Positions 43,885-56,303 of a stretch of 64,000 nucleotides of DNA are shown one piece after another; position 1 is the stretch's first letter; every line of letters starts with the position of its first letter. Source of the DNA: Chrysoperla carnea (Eukaryota > Arthropoda > Insecta > Neuroptera > Chrysopidae). Under the pieces are notes generated by a model. The model was given only the letters and a program-made list of their open reading frames with translations. It was not told where the DNA came from and did no database searches. The position numbers and the translations under genes were made by a program. The stretch is from the NCBI RefSeq assembly GCF_905475395.1, contig NC_058337.1:111408368-111472367 (forward strand), written 5' to 3'.

Positions 43885-44328
43885 TTAATATGCGATGTAT
43901 AGAAGAATACTACTTTTCCGTAGTGTGCTTGGATTTCCCAAACTATTTCGTAAACGAAAATTACGGACCAAAGCTAAAAGTTTTTTCGACCTTGACAACT
44001 TTCCCATACATATATGCATACGTCTATGGCACTGAAAATGACGAGATATGTATGTAGTATTTACTATATTAAAGCTATTTATTCTATATTCGTATTTATG
44101 TGAAGACAAGTTTAAAGTTATAAAAAGATATTTTTTTAAATATATGTAACAAAAACATTAAAAAAGAACAAGTTCTATAAAAAAAAAGTTTTATATATTT
44201 ACATATTACAAAGATATACACTATTTATATGCTGTGATCTAGTTAGGTTGTTGAAATAAGAAAAACGCTAGTAATATTACCGTAGTACATTTGGTAAACC
44301 ATAATCTAAATAAATAATAGTTTAAAAA

Positions 44329-44513
44329 AAAAAAAAAATTCAGTATAAATATGGTGGGAGCGCAAATAAATGTATGTATTTTCAGGTATGGAAATCGTTA
44401 TTCCTGAAAATCCTGATCAGGATAATGAAATCAACTTATTAAATGTGCCAAACTTCGAGTTAATCGGACGTTTCGAAAGGAGCCAATGTTCAAAGTTTCC
44501 GTTACATAAGATA
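44329..44513 (+). repeat. Dispersed repeat family 3, copy 2
   Basis: Plus-strand partner of the copy at 39712-39930, preceded by a poly(A) run at about 44323-44338. Shared blocks are 'cagtataaatatggtggga', 'cctgatcaggataatgaaat' and 'ttccgttacata'. Confidence 0.75.
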
Positions 44514-44519
44514 ATAAAA

Positions 44520-44645
44520 GTAAAGCTGCTTTTTTGGAATGTTATTTGGACTCCTTAGGGGAGTGTGAAACTACGTTTTGCAAGCATAAACAAGTTTCAC
44601 ACTCTTCTAAGTGGTCCAAATAACATACCAAAAAAAGCAGCTTTA
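44520..44645. repeat. Long hairpin, about 53-bp arms
   Basis: The left arm (44520-44572, GTAAAGCTGCTTTTTTGG...) and the right arm (44593-44645) pair with about six mismatches around a 20-base loop. Both arms share 'gttatttgga' and 'gagtgtgaaact' or their complements. It could be a small foldback transposon. If transcribed it would form a hairpin of pre-miRNA or hpRNA size. Confidence 0.85.
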
Positions 44646-46540
44646 CAATGCGTTTTGCAATTTTCATGTAGAATTTGACTGGCGTAATATCGCTGAAAAA
44701 ATACAGGATCATTAAGGTACATTAAACTTTTGGGTATAATATCTTTCGTAGATCACTCCGTATACATGTAATATATAATATAATCTTAAAAATGTTTTAT
44801 TGATATATATTATTAGTGTAAATAAAATGTTTTAAAGTTCGTAATATAATTAACAACATTTTATTTTAATAAATATAAGTTAAAATATTTATTTATTTAT
44901 TTTAATATTCATCCATTTTTTAACTTAAACAAATACTATAAACCACATATTATTATTCATACATATACTGCGTTTAACGTGGATAAGTATCAAGAGAAAC
45001 TATAACTACCTTTGGCCCATACTTGGAAAATTTGAATAAATAAATTAAAATATTAACATTTTTTGAAATTTTAATATTTAAGATTTATTTTTTATCTGAA
45101 CAAATAGAAGGAAACGAAAAAATTACACAGAAGCATGGAATTAAAAAAGTTCAAAAAATGAAGAGAATAGACGATCCATCATTGTATCTTTCAACGTAGG
45201 TTCGTAGCGTGTTAATTGCTGCTCTGGCGTGTTAATTTCTGAAGTTTAATCCCATCATTTTCTAAGCTCACATTCGGCTCAAAAGCTCCTTTGGAAGCTT
45301 CTTCTTGTAGTATTGATAATTCACAGCTTTTGAAGCAGTTTGGTATGGTATTTACAGATACTTTCACTTCTACTCTCTCTGTTATCCTAATAGGGTATTC
45401 TACTATATTTGAAAAAGTACCTTAAAATGTTGATTTTGTTAATAAAAAGCCACCAAAAATTTATTTCGGAAAAATACACACGCTTTCTTGCCAAAAACTT
45501 AAATTAAATTTTAAAATTTTTAAAAATGTCAAAAACGAGGGCATCCAATTTGATGACGTAATATCGGTATCATTATACGAAATAACACAAATAAGTTTGA
45601 CAGATATATTCATAGATATCTGATTATAATAAATATAAATACTTATTATGTATGAATATATTATACCCAGCTGTCTACACTGAACTAACTGATGGTCTAT
45701 GGCTCATACCGATATGACATCACAGCAGGGCTTGCCCGCGTTTTAAGTCACGTGATATACAGTTTAAAAATAACGATTTTTAATTTTAATCTTTTAAAAG
45801 AAAAATATGCTTTTATGGCTCGAAATCAGAATATTTAAGTATATTTTTACATAAATTTTAACTTTTTTCAAATTTCATAATTTGTTTTTGACTAACGATA
45901 ATACCCTATTATGCCAATTAAAGCACATTTGCATTTTCCACGGTTCCGGATCTGTTTTAATTCGAAGTGTCAACTATTATCCTAAAATCTCATACTTTTA
46001 TCTCAAAACTAAAGTAACCACTGTTATTTATCCATACCAAATCACACTAAACAATTTATTTTTTTTAGCTTTTTATACAATTTATTATTGTAATATTTAA
46101 AGTTTATTATGTACCAAGGTGCATATTTATATTCTAATAGTTTTTTTCTTAGTTCCTTGTTGTATTTACATGAGAGTTCCTTTAATATGTAAACATTAAT
46201 TTTGTTTATTTACATTCCTTTTTCTTTTAATAAATAAATAAAATAAATAAAAGAAAAAAATATTTTTTTTATGATTTATGTAATATTTATTTTTTCTCAA
46301 ACTTACCGAGTGTAAATTAATAACAGTGCACCCGTTTCTTTCTCAGCTTTTATGTATGTTCAGTCTAAAAGGTTATAACCTCAGGTTTGGACCACGTTTT
46401 GTTGAACTTTAATCAAGAAAAAAGGGTGAAATTAACAAAAATCTTTCAATTCAAGTTAGATCTCTTTCATTCAAGAGAAATGATTTCACATATGGGAAAT
46501 TTTGTACCACATTTAAACAAATGAAAGTAATTTGAGAATT
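44646..46540. other. AT-rich spacer, no gene seen
   Basis: No supported gene. Confidence 0.4.
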
Positions 46541-47133
46541 CTCATTTAAACAATTGACTGAGTTAATCGTTGAAATACCATGTATAGTAGTTTTGACTAC
46601 GCAATTGTTTGTTTTTTACTTCATGTAAGTAAAAGAAGAAAGCCACTCTTATACACAAAGTAATAATAGTATCTTTTACTTCCTCAGTGGATATAGTATA
46701 TGCTATACATAAACAAACACATATATAATATATGTAACATATAAATTTAAAATATATACAATGATAATCTATCTAAACTAATTTGCGCCTTCGGGGGTAA
46801 AAAGTGATGTTTACGAAAAAATATTTCAAACAAAGTAGTTTATTTTCTTATAGGGAGCATTTTTTACATTTCAACTTTTCTTCTATGTCTAACGGTTTAC
46901 AAGACTTAATTGACCTATGTTGCTCATTTACGAACTCGACTTCACTTTTTACGTCCTAAGCACGCTATGGCATTTTCAGTTTGAAACATTTTTTCGTTTT
47001 TGAGTTATCGTGTTGATAGACAGTCAGACAACCAGAAAAGGACTAATTACGTGATTTTATGAACACTTATTTTTAAGCTTTACAAACTTGCGACTAAATT
47101 TAGTATACCTTGATACATACATGGTATAAAAAT
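46541..47133 (+). repeat. Dispersed repeat family 1, copy D
   Basis: Diverged copy. The block order is retained, but the CAGA tract is reduced to 'agacagtcagaca', and part of the 'gatgctacg' region near the right end is deleted. Confidence 0.8.
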
Positions 47134-48159
47134 GAATTAAATGAACAATGATAATTACATACTCGCTTTTTTTCTTCTACAATTTACTCCTACAGCAATG
47201 TCCGTCTTTTCCTTATAAAACGGGGTTTCATATGAATTTGTTGTAGTAATTTTCAAAAGTGAATCATTTTAAAAAATTTCAAAAACTAACTACACTATGC
47301 TGTACGTGAAGCAATTCTTCCTCTTTCATCATTTTTATGTTCGCTGTTGTAAAAATAAAACGTTCGAAGTTTTTGACAATTTTCAAACTTTATATATTTT
47401 GGAAAATGAACGTAATTATTTCTGTAAATATTCTAATAAATAAATAGTCAGATGAAAAATTCTAAAAGTAAAGTTTATTAACTATAATATTGTTTATTTT
47501 TGAAAGCTTCAGCTTCGTTTTTTTAATCAATAAAATTATATATACATTCACATAAAATAAAATATGCACAGTATAATATTAATTTAAAGGCAATAGAACT
47601 TTCATGACTACATTAAAAGCTTTTTATTTATTTTATTTCATACTTAGATATATAAGGTAATATCATTAATAATAATTAAACATCATATTGTATCTTACAA
47701 ATAATATTGATTTAGTCATATTATAAAGGTAGTTGTACGTAATATCAAGGTCATTTTGATCATTTCTGATCAATTTATCTTCCTTACTAGATTAAAATCT
47801 ATAGGGACTATTTAATTTATAGACTATTAAGTTTATCTATGGAGTGTTCTGTACGAGTATAAATCTCGTTTGAAATTCATCACAGAGGAACAAGTACTGT
47901 GAACAAATTTAATAAGTTCAAGTATACTATTTACTATTTGTGAAGTTTTTGAGATTGTAGTCCAGAGATCGAAATATACATTTACGTGCGTTTAAAGCCA
48001 TTTTTGAAATATAAGCACTGTTATTCCTACGAAAGATCATTAAGTACCATATGAATTCCTGTCGGTGTGTCATTTCAAAATTTACTTCCTCAACTGGGGA
48101 ATAATAACCATCAAAAAGCAATGATTTACTCGTTTTGAATTCTAAAACAAGTGAAACTT
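47134..48159. other. AT-rich spacer, no gene seen
   Basis: No supported gene or repeat. Confidence 0.4.
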
Positions 48160-48475
48160 TAAAAAATAAAAAACCCCGACAAATTCTTCGGAAACGGAAC
48201 CCTAGACTCTCATTTGATACATATCAAAGAACACTTTCCATTAAATTGCCTTTTTCCTTAAAGCATTTTTCAAACTTAGCGGATTTGGAAAATCATCGAA
48301 ATCTTTTATTAAAACATAGTTAAGGACACTCTCCATTAAATTACCTTTCAAACAAAACCAAAAAAATCAAAATCGGTTTATCCGCTTAGGCGCTACGATG
48401 GCACAGACAGACAGACACACACACATAACGGTCAAACTCATAACACCCTTTTTTTAGTTCGAGGGGGGGAGTCAT
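48160..48475 (+). repeat. Dispersed repeat family 2, copy 2
   Basis: Starts 'aaaaaaccccgacaaattc', passes the CAGACAGACAGACACACAC tract at 48401-48421 and ends 'cataacacccttttttta' plus a G-rich tail. The internal duplicate 'tccattaaattgcctt'/'tccattaaattaccttt' mirrors copy 1. Confidence 0.8.
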
Positions 48476-48710
48476 TTTTGTGTTATTTCCTTTTTGGTAA
48501 TTAAACTTTGTTCTAATAAGGTTTTCCTACCTTATAGTTCGTAATATCTGCCGAGAAGCTATAGAATTGCCCAAGGCAAAATTATCCGAGGTACTATTAC
48601 CATAAGTGGATACGTTTTGTATATTTCTTTCCATAAATAATATAGTAAGAAACTTTTGAATTATGAGAAATACGACAATAAAGTTCAAATTTCTTTCCCA
48701 ATTGTGATAA

Positions 48711-49346
48711 TCTATATATATATATAGAAAAAGAGTGTTTGTTTGTATGTCCCCGATTTTCCCTAAAACTAACCATTGACCTTCGGTAGGGGATTATGTC
48801 ATTGGGTAGCCCTTAGGCTCCCATTGTGAATAAGGGAGTTTGGTGGGGGTGGAATTAAAAATGATCTAGAAATTCATAGAAAATAGATTAAAAAAATAGT
48901 TCTAATAGTACAATAGGCCCCACTGTCAATAGTACAATTTTCACTAGATGGCGCTACTGGCGCAAATGTCTTTCGATTTTTCTCGAAAATTCTGGAATGT
49001 TCCATGGGTTTCTGTCGAATTTTCTAGAATTTTCTCGAACATTCTGGAATGTTCTATGGATTTCTATCGAATTTTCTAGAATTTTCTCGAACATTCTGGA
49101 ATGTTTTATGGATTTCTATCGAATTTTCTAGAACTTTCTCGAATATTCTGGAATGTTCCATGGGTTTCTATCGATCTTTCCCTTACTTTTCCGTACACAC
49201 AGAGAGTGTAGACATAATATTGGGATCGGACAAAAAAATCTTACTGTTCCGTACACACAGAGAGAATTAAAAAAAAAGTCTTTCATTTAACAATTTTGAT
49301 ATTTAAATGTGCAAAAACAACCCAGCGAAGCGGGTTTAACAGCTAG
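48711..49346 (+). mobile_element. Non-autonomous Helitron, 636 bp, carrying a heat-shock-element array (family H2)
   Basis: Host A at 48710 precedes the 5' TC of TCTATATATATATATAG. The 3' end is CTAG (49343-49346) before host T. The stem AACCC-a-GC, loop GAA and GC-GGGTT lie at 49319-49336, ten bases upstream of the end. This hairpin is nearly identical to the one of the Helitron at 33236, although the bodies differ. The interior holds 'gtccccgattttccctaaa', a 3.5-copy 52-bp minisatellite and a duplicated 'ttccgtacacacagagag' (about 49187 and 49247). No protein is encoded; it must depend on a helicase supplied elsewhere. Confidence 0.88.
48980..49158. promoter_or_regulatory. Array of perfect heat-shock elements in a 52-bp tandem repeat
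   Basis: Heat-shock factor binds alternating TTC and GAA triplets spaced by two bases. Here such triplets run without a spacing error in four blocks: 48980-49002 (5 triplets), 49017-49054 (8), 49069-49101 (7) and 49121-49158 (8), 28 in all. The core units are TTCTAGAA, TTCTCGAA and TTCTGGAATGTTC. The repeat period is 52 bp (copies start at 48991, 49043, 49095 and 49147). The only lost triplet is TTC to TTT at about 49104. Binding is predicted from the consensus, not shown. Confidence 0.8.
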
Positions 49347-50729
49347 TGATAAATAATAATAAAAAATGATTTCCATAATGAAATACTTTTATGAAAAGCA
49401 TGATTCAAAAATTTTCCATTATATATTTTTTGAATATGAAAAAGTTTTGGGTGTTATAATATGGACTCACTAATAACTTTGTGCAAGAAATCTCAAATGA
49501 AATATATTTTTGAATATAAATGATTCGCCCTGTATACGTATTACGTATTTTTAATAACAACTTATTGATTAGTTCATAAAACATATTGACAGGTCTGATT
49601 ATCATTATCAATTTTTGATCTGTATTATTGGTGAACGTAATTAATTTATTGATTTTTTTGTTTGTTCAAATAAAAATCCACAATGTTAATAAATATTACA
49701 GATTTTTTTTTGAGTTAAATGGTTTCCTAGTAAATAATTCATGTAATTATTAATAAATTTTCATTATATTACGAATAAAATTTTTTATTATGCCCAGAAG
49801 TATTTATTATTCTTTATTTATTAATTCTTTTCTATTGTTCTATTTTCTTATTTATTGGTGAAAGAGGCGATAAAAATTACGATATTAATATTTACAGCCT
49901 ACATAATACTGATACTATCAATCTCTACAAGCATTAATAATGATTATCGAATCGACAATTTATTAATAAAATTGACTCGGTATTATCTAATTGACTGCAT
50001 TTTTTAACTCTAGAATTAAGGTGGTTGGTGCAGTAAGAAATTTTAAAAAATTATTACGTTATTTTTAAACATATTCTTTAGTGTAACTTATCAAGATAAC
50101 GTCTAAGAATTTAAAAAAAAAGTTCATGCTTTGTTTATAATAATTTTTTTAAGTTAACAAAAAATGCATATTGAAAAATCATGCATCGAAAAATGAAAAA
50201 ACACGTAGTTTTTATACATACATTTTCAGCATTGAGTTAAATTAATAAGTATAGGAGATAGACTTCCGGGAATGGTAGTACTTTATTCAAATTTTCCTCC
50301 CTTTTAATAATCTATTTTTTAAATTGCTTAGATATTAATATTTTATCTTAAATATAAATATTATTAATTACTATTATAAGAGAAATTTTATTTGAATCGG
50401 CAATTATTTAAAAATATTCTTAATTAGTAATTAATTAATTTATTAGATAATTACGAAATAAAATTATAAATATGAATCAGAAACATTGAAATATTTATAT
50501 ATTTTAATTTTTCTATTTTCGTCATGTGTGGTATCCATTATGTTATAGAGATTTCTTATCTAAAAACTAGTAGATAAAATTATATATTTAACAGTTATGG
50601 TTGAGATGACAAGATCAATGGTATTTTATATCTTTATTGAGTGTCCTAGAAAGGCTGGACTATTTGTCGGAAGTAAAAGTGTGTTTCCAAAACTAGTTTG
50701 CTTTTGTTATTTTACAAAAATAATTTTTG
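49347..50729. other. AT-rich spacer, no gene seen
   Basis: No supported gene. Confidence 0.4.
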
Positions 50730-50815
50730 TTAGACACACACACAACCAGACAAACACACATAGCGGCCAAACTTATAACACCCTTTTGTTAGTTAGAGGG
50801 TTACAAAAACAATTA
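50730..50815 (+). repeat. Dispersed repeat family 2, 3' fragment
   Basis: Only the tail is present: an (AC)n tract, 'ggccaaacttataacaccc' and 'gttagagggtta', which match the ends of the copies at 42656 and 48160. The frame that crosses it is not a gene. Confidence 0.65.
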
Positions 50816-53280
50816 TTGACGGTTTGCATTTTTTCCTTTCTAGTTTTCAGCCCCTCGTTCCTATCAAGAAAATATTCTAGAATTAAGATTAGCATTAAAA
50901 CATATTATTTTATGTTAATTGGTGCTTCGAGGTACATACAAAAATTTCGAAAAGAATTGTCGATAGGTTATTATTGAGAAAATGACATTGACAACACAAA
51001 AACCTTTACAATATAATAAAACTATTTTTTACTGAGAATATAAGTTAGGTATACAAAAACCAAAAACTTAAATGCAGTTTAGTTTAATCAAATTTTAATG
51101 TATACAATGACCCCCCTATGCGTTATAGGCCCAGTAGCTATGCTAACTAGGCTATAAATTCATTTTTTTATTCAAAATAATATGGTAATTAAGTCATCTT
51201 AAGTAAGTTTATTTTTAAATTTTTGTATTAATTAAGTTATTATAAATTCTTAATAATTATCATGAATTTTTACGACTATTGATAATAATTATTGATATGA
51301 AATGGCGCCCGTCATATGGTTATTATTAAAAATCATATAAAAAATCATTTTTTTACCAAAATAATAAAAATTTTGGTTATTTTTTCATTTTTAATATACG
51401 ATTTTTTTTAGATGTATTTATTATGTTTATAAGTTTTAAATTATTTACAAAATTTTATTCGATACCCAAATATCAGAAAAAGAAACTCGAAATTTCATAA
51501 AATACTATCAACTCAACCAGGTGTCAAATCACTTCCAGCGTTTTTGAAATTATTCAGTTTATTATAATATTAAATATATAAATATGATACAGTCAAAATG
51601 CATAATTGATCAAAACTATGTAGAATATGTCATCAAACGAATTTAACTCGGTAAAACTTGAGTCAAACTAATTCAACTACAAATTTTAAACGATTAAGGT
51701 AGCAAAAACGATTCGGTTTTTGATAACCGAATGTTTGCCTAAAAAATCATGCGATAACAAGTGCCTTCAAATATAATTACAATAACAGACTTAACTTGAG
51801 ATTTACCTTGAATAAATATACGAATATTAAAAAACTGTAGTAGTTTATAACAATACTGTTCAAATGTATCAATGAATTGTAAAATAGCCTATTTTTATTT
51901 TTAAGCCTTGTTATGACGTCATAAGTTATTTTCCCAATACATTAACATATATGTTGGCATGCATTAAGAAATTTAGAAATAGAAAATTAATATTTTGTTA
52001 AGGGTGCGGTTAGCCGATTAGGAATGTTAACTGCAACATATATATATTTTTTAAACATTTACTATGTGAAAATTTGTTGTAAGTGTAATAAAAAACTTTC
52101 CCTTGAACTGTTTCACCTTTCATAGTTTACTATGCGATATAAGGAGTTTTTATTGTTTTTTTATGTTGAAACTCGAATTGTTGATAACAGATAATAACTT
52201 TATTGAATAGAATGAATTAATAAGCATTTTCATTCTTCATATTGTCTCTAGTCGGGCTTAGTACCTAACGACTTCGTAATACTCATTAATCGGATGAATC
52301 TTTTGCATTCTAACAACGATGCTGGAAAAAGGAATACAATTTGAAAACCATAGTTTACGCATTTCAACTTTATTTGAAATCCAAAGTTGAAACTCTCGAC
52401 TATTTCGTATCTTTTTCGAAATTTTTGGCGAGATAAATACTTCTATTATGACACAGTTTATAAAATCAAACTTCTATAATAACGCAGTAAATTTTTTTTT
52501 CGAATCAGAATTGAGACATTAACTTTTGATCTTATTAATAGTTATAAATCGAAAAGGATCACACTTAAGGAATGTCACACCAAGTTTGAACGCCATCAAT
52601 TGTCTTTGTGTAATTATATACTTAGTATGCAACGAAACGCTTAGCAAAGAACTATTTCAGTCCGGTTTTTTTGAAGAAAAAAACATCTTGTCAATGTAAA
52701 AAAATGTAAAAATTTGTACGAAGTTAGCTCCCATTTTAAATTTTCTAAGCAATTGTTTTATTATAAAGTTAGCGTTTGGGTTATTTGAATTTTTTCACGT
52801 GTTTCCGTTCTGGTATAGCAAATCTAAAAACGATGGTCTTAATTTTTTGCTTTTGTCTATAACTTTGGAAAAATCACTTTGCAAAAATACGATATTCCGT
52901 ATCGATTTTTGAAGATATTTCGAAAACTATCCATCTAAATTTTTGAATTTTTTGGGTTAAAATTACCTTATAAACTGAGTTTCATCAAAATTGGAAACAA
53001 ATATTTTTTTTTCGATTTTTTGCAATTTTCTTAAGGGATGTCCCTTAGAAAAAAATAAAAAAATCGAGATAATTTCAGAGACCGTGACATTTTTTATCTC
53101 AAATAAAATAAAAAAATCCTAGAGACAACAGGAGGAGACGATATTTTTAATGTCACTTGAGATATTGATAAAGTATTTTAATTTGACGAAGACGTTTGCT
53201 CAATGTCAATTAACGAAAGGACAGGTAATACTAGAAAAAGAATCGTTAACTAAACTTCATAATAAAATAAAATTTTCAAG
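50816..53280. other. AT-rich spacer, no gene seen
   Basis: About 52880-53040 ('gaattttttgggttaaaatt') resembles 1170-1240 loosely and may be part of the Helitron that ends at 53345. No gene was supported. Confidence 0.3.
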
Positions 53281-53345
53281 ATACTTCTCATCTATATCCA
53301 TGCAACCATAATGTCCCACAGCGAAGTATGGCGGGGTACAGCTAG
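53281..53345 (+). mobile_element. Helitron 3' end
   Basis: 'cccacagcgaagtatggcgg' followed by GGTACAGCTAG and host T is a standard Helitron 3' terminus with an imperfect hairpin. The 5' end was not located; the body probably extends several hundred bases to the left. Confidence 0.6.
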
Positions 53346-54238
53346 TAAAATATAAAATTTTCCAAATAATTCTTTGTTTTTACGAGTATTTCCAGGCAAT
53401 TAAGGATGTACTAACTTTATTATAATTACACAGAAATGTTTTATATACAGATGGTGACACTTTAGAATGAAGGATACACTTTATAGATTTTCAAGTTTAA
53501 AAGAAGGCAAAAGAAACAAATAAAAAAAATCAAAATATTTCATTACCATTGAGCTATAATTAACATAATAATAAATAAATTTTAAAATATCATGTTTATT
53601 TATTTTTTGTTTGTTCATTGTAAAACTCTACCAGTCTGTGTACTAGCTAGTACTCTTGACAGTCAGATAGTAAATTTAGAGCATTTCAAATGTATTTTTG
53701 TAAATCGTAAGTCAATGTTTAAAATTGTTTCATTATTTGAAGGTCATTCTGCATTCATTAAATCTTAATATTTAAGTATTTAGCTGTAAAATTAAATAAT
53801 ATTATTTAAAACTATTAGCTAAAATTAAAAACGGAATATAAAAAAAATATTATTAAATACATCCAAAATTGACTTTACACGGAAAATAGCTTTCACAAAT
53901 TTTTCATAGTTATTAGATATCTAAAAACATGACCCTTGGTTTAGATGATTTATAAAAAAATCGATTTTTGTGATATGCTAACGAAATTTGATACAATTTA
54001 TTAGATAATATTTGGTGTAATAAAATTGGATAAATGTAGGTACTAGGGATAAAGAAAAATGCATTTTTGTTTTTAACTGACGCAAAATGAAAACGGTTCT
54101 CAAGTCGATACGCATAATTTTTTAATGTTTGATTAAGCCTAACTTTTAACAGAGTAGTCCGATTTTGTTAATTCTTTTTTTTGGAAATGGTAGATCTCGA
54201 AGTGGGTTTCTTATCAATTTGGAAAAAAAAATCCTACT
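53346..54238. other. AT-rich spacer, no gene seen
   Basis: Nothing supported. Confidence 0.4.
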
Positions 54239-54547
54239 CTAAGGGTGGGAAAAGTCAACCCTAGTAGCAGATCAGTTGGTTAAGACATAACCAATTCCGT
54301 TAGTGGTATGCCTAGGGTAGCGGGTTCGATTCCCACCGCCATAACAAAAATTAATTAAATTAATAGTTGTGATGGGCTGGTGTAGAGCATGGTACATGCA
54401 TGGAAGAGGTACACTCAGCCTCTAAAAATAATTGAGGAACTGATAAATGACATTATCGGAAAAGGTGGTAAAACACATATATGGTATCACAATGTATGTC
54501 CTTCATAGACAGCCAATGTAACCTAAACTAACCTAAGGGTGGGAAAA
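54239..54547 (+). mobile_element. SINE with perfect 15-bp target-site duplication (family S1)
   Basis: The element proper is 54254-54532. Both sides carry the direct repeat CTAAGGGTGGGAAAA (54239-54253 and 54533-54547). Box A-like ATCAGTTGGTTAAG starts at 54271, and the box B consensus GGTTCGATTCC is at 54323-54333. The 3' tail is 'aacctaaactaac'. The perfect duplication shows insertion by LINE-type target-primed reverse transcription and a recent date. Confidence 0.88.
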
Positions 54548-55460
54548 TATGGGAGTGATTTGTTTTCTTCAAAACAAATCTCTTGGGTCTCAGCGGTTCA
54601 AAAAATTACTATTTGAATACATTTATGGAACTTTTCTTTTTTCTTTACCCTATGTTTGCTATATTTGTGGAAGAACAACTGATGGATTTCGGTATTTGAA
54701 GGTAAACCAAAAACTGAAGATTTGGATTTGTTAATGATTTAAGTTTGTGCATAAGGCTTTAAATTCAAATCGTCTCAAGATTTCTCTTTGCGTCCTACCT
54801 TTGAACATTCATTACATTACAATTGTGGGAACTCTCCTCTCTTAGTGTTACTTTAGCTTGCTACTTTGACTTCCGTTCCTTTGACTGGCATTAACTTCCA
54901 GTCTTGACTGAATCGAATAATATTTTTAAACATTCTGTATAAGATTTAATAATATATTATTTCCTCTAAAAATGCTGTAACTGATTTTAATTACATGTAT
55001 ATTTTTTTTTCAATTGTAAATATTTATAATGTGAACATGTTTAATTTTTAATTGAATTTATTAATTAATGATTTAGGTTAAAATCAATTTTTATAACTAA
55101 TAATTATTTAGATAGATAGTTTTTATAAGACAGACAACAAGCACACTGGCAATAGCCTTGCGTTTTTTTTTTATTCTTTGTAAATCGAAGATTAATTGAT
55201 TATGGAAGTTGGTAAAGTTGATGAAGGTTTTTAAATCTTTTTTAAACAAATATCCTTCATGCAAAGCTAACAGCGTAAATTAAGCGAGTTTCCTGATTAA
55301 TGACTAGGAAATAATAACGCGGCAGTAAAAATAATCGAAAGTTAGATTGTATTCAAAGTAAAGGAAATTAGATTGTTGACAATTGAGAACGATGTTACTT
55401 TTATTTTTCGAAATTTGCTGGGAGCTCAAACATCCCAAAAGCTCAAACACATCATTTAAA
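54548..55460. other. AT-rich spacer, no gene seen
   Basis: No supported gene. Confidence 0.4.
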
Positions 55461-56032
55461 AAACAAGTGAAAACAAACAATTGTCTGAGTTAATTGAAAT
55501 ACCATGCATACACAGTGTTGATTACTCTATCACATAACAAGTCCATACATGTCACACATACATAACTGATATTCCCATATAATAAATACCATAATAAAAT
55601 TTACGCCTAATTTGCGCCCTCACTTGTAAAAAATGATGTTTATGAAAAAATGTTTCAACAAAAGTTGGTTATTTTTTATATTTATACTTTTGTTCTATCT
55701 CTCATGGTTTACAAGATGGGTCCTACTGGACCCAAGACCCAATTAACCTATATTGCTCATTTACGAACTCGACCTCATTTTTTACGTCCTGAGTGAGCTG
55801 TAAAAATTTCAGCTTGATATCTTTTTTCGTTTTTGAGTGATCGTGCCCACAGGCGGACGGACGGACGGACGGGCAGACGGACAACCGGAAATGGACTAAT
55901 TAGGTGATTTTATGAACACCTTTACCAAAATTTTGTTCGTAGCATCAATATTATTAAGCATTACAAACTTGGGACTAAACTTAGTATACCTTGCATATAT
56001 ACATATATTACATATATGCATGGTATAAAAAT
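55461..56032 (+). repeat. Dispersed repeat family 1, copy E
   Basis: Full block order from 'aaacaagtgaaaacaaacaa' to 'gcatggtataaaaat', with a GGAC tract at 55853-55870. Confidence 0.85.
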
Positions 56033-56303
56033 ATTTTTACCAGAACGACCGCAATATGGGTGCCAAACTTCACATTTATTCCTAATAAACTAAACTAATA
56101 AACTAAATATAAAGTTTAGTCCTAGTAAATGACCGACCGCAGAAGTGATATTAGCTCCAATAATGAAAATTTCGCAAGAATTTCTAGATAAAACACATTA
56201 AGTATTTTTTCGGCCATTGAAATGAGCTGTATTTTTTTTATCAAATTGGAACAACACATAATTACGATACACGCGACGAGATGTGAAAATAGCTCTTAGC
56301 AAT

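Noticed and set aside
43854..44109. Overlapping open frames on both strands
   Set aside because: They begin in or just past the end of family 1 copy C and show no recognisable protein.
48135..48323. Open frame with Lys/Arg-rich start
   Set aside because: It lies in family 2 copy 2 and is not kept open in the copy at 42656.
48980..49160. CRISPR-like regular repeat
   Set aside because: The units are contiguous with no unique spacers, in an animal genome; this is a minisatellite.
49049..49270. Open frame with internal FSRTFxNxL-like repeats
   Set aside because: It is the translation of the 52-bp heat-shock-element minisatellite in a Helitron; the DNA repeat explains it fully.
50597..50977. 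Open frame of 126 codons
   Set aside because: It runs through the tail of a family 2 repeat and an (AC)n tract; no motif or start context.
54265..54340. Possible tRNA gene (box A and consensus box B)
   Set aside because: The acceptor stem does not close, and the body, tail and 15-bp target-site duplication show a SINE.
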